Part shown: piece by piece, positions 5,127 through 5,436 of the stretch
Layout: every line of letters starts with the position of its first letter
Numbering within the stretch: the first letter of the stretch is position 1
Source: JTS-AC122 sp041742635
Lineage (GTDB): Bacteria; Planctomycetota; Phycisphaerae; Phycisphaerales; UBA1924
Assembly (NCBI GenBank): GCA_041742635.1
Contig: JBGSIF010000204.1
Location: 1 to 5,436, forward strand
Direction of reading: 5' to 3'
DNA: 5,436 nucleotides
The notes under the pieces: generated by a model
Told to the model about the DNA's origin: nothing
Database searches by the model: none
Seen by the model: only the letters and a program-made list of their open reading frames with translations
Made by a program: the position numbers and the translations under genes

Positions 5127-5436
5127 ATGTCCCCGACTCGATTCGCCCTCATCCTCGCCGCGGCCTCCCTCGTCGCCGCACCACTCGCCCACGCCCAGTC
5201 CCTCACTGAAATCACTCGCTTTCCCGGCGGCACCTTCTGCTTCCCCAGTACCCTCAGCGACTCCGGCACCATCGTCAGCGGCGACGCCGACATCGCCGGC
5301 GGCTCACCTCGCGCCTTCCGTCGCGTCGCCTCTAGTCCCATCGTCAACCTCGGCGTCTCACCCGGCGCCAACCACTCCTACGCCTACGGCATGAGCGGCG
5401 ACGGACTCGTCGTCGTCGGCGCCAGCGGCGGCAACG
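5127..5436 (+). CDS. Secreted HAF-repeat protein, N-terminal 103 codons (runs off the right edge)
   Basis: Residues 1-23 form a clear signal peptide: Arg5, a hydrophobic run FALILAAASLVAAPLA and an AHA cleavage site before Gln24. The mature part carries the two halves of the HAF extracellular repeat pattern: LSDSGTIVSGDA at 43-54, AFRRVASSPIVNLG at 63-76, and YAYGMSGDGLVVVGASGG at 85-102. HAF repeats (named for a His-Ala-Phe motif; here the first is R-A-F) occur in exported proteins, often as several copies forming a propeller-like fold, and have no established enzymatic role. The start is chosen for the signal peptide and a GGAG at 5118-5121, five bases upstream. The same frame is open back to 4584, so a gene caller may wrongly report one fused protein. 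In related bacteria such proteins often end in a dockerin; that end is not visible here. Confidence 0.82.
   Translation, partial: MSPTRFALILAAASLVAAPLAHAQSLTEITRFPGGTFCFPSTLSDSGTIVSGDADIAGGSPRAFRRVASSPIVNLGVSPGANHSYAYGMSGDGLVVVGASGGN

Noticed and set aside
5093..5371. Minus-strand 92-aa ORF
   Set aside because: Antisense to the signal peptide and HAF repeats; no motifs.
1..5436. CRISPR array, tRNA or rRNA genes, or a new defence system
   Set aside because: No regularly spaced repeats, no cloverleaf or rRNA-like sequence and no defence protein motifs were seen.

Overview
The window looks like a chromosomal segment from a GC-rich Planctomycetota, most likely a Phycisphaerae-type bacterium. 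Three things suggest this: tails resembling GC-type dockerins (NSxDFFD followed by FFxGC), a HAF-repeat secreted protein, and a very large secreted PDZ / alpha-toroid / SASA-esterase protein of a kind common in Planctomycetota. The assignment rests on protein family resemblance only; no database was searched.

Layout. At the left edge (1-72, minus) is the start of an IS3-type transposase orfA. Its probable IS end lies near 141. Next is one large intact minus-strand gene (272-2974), a secreted 900-residue protein with an N-terminal PDZ-like domain, a central DUF6288/terpenoid-cyclase-like toroid and a C-terminal SASA (sialate O-acetylesterase-like) domain. It starts with a signal peptide and a good Shine-Dalgarno.

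From about 3150 rightwards the window is mostly gene debris. On the minus strand at 3239-3322 lies the last ~27 codons of a GC-type dockerin gene, still followed by a terminator-like hairpin (3144-3183). Its body is missing and replaced, at about 3317, by the last ~34 codons of a plus-strand histidine kinase. That kinase tail overlaps the next gene by ATGA. The next gene is a NarL/FixJ response regulator with a largely conserved receiver domain, cut by an in-frame TAA inside its LuxR-type HTH; the rest of the HTH is still readable to 4092. So this is a dead or dying two-component operon.

Between 4093 and 4583 there is no convincing gene. It holds an AT-rich promoter-like island (about 4309-4366), a weak 65-codon ORF with a Shine-Dalgarno, an 11-bp perfect inverted repeat and a 14-bp GC palindrome. 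From 4584 a secreted-protein reading frame carries a conserved-looking head, a compressed dockerin and a tail whose expected Gly-Cys-stop is present but in the wrong frame. The frame therefore runs without a stop into the next gene, a HAF-repeat secreted protein (5127 to the right edge, incomplete).

The main interest is the mosaic of broken genes. Two dockerin tails in opposite orientation bracket a truncated kinase/regulator pair, which suggests rearrangement in or between multicopy dockerin-type genes. I found no tRNA, rRNA, CRISPR array or clearly new defence or metabolic system.
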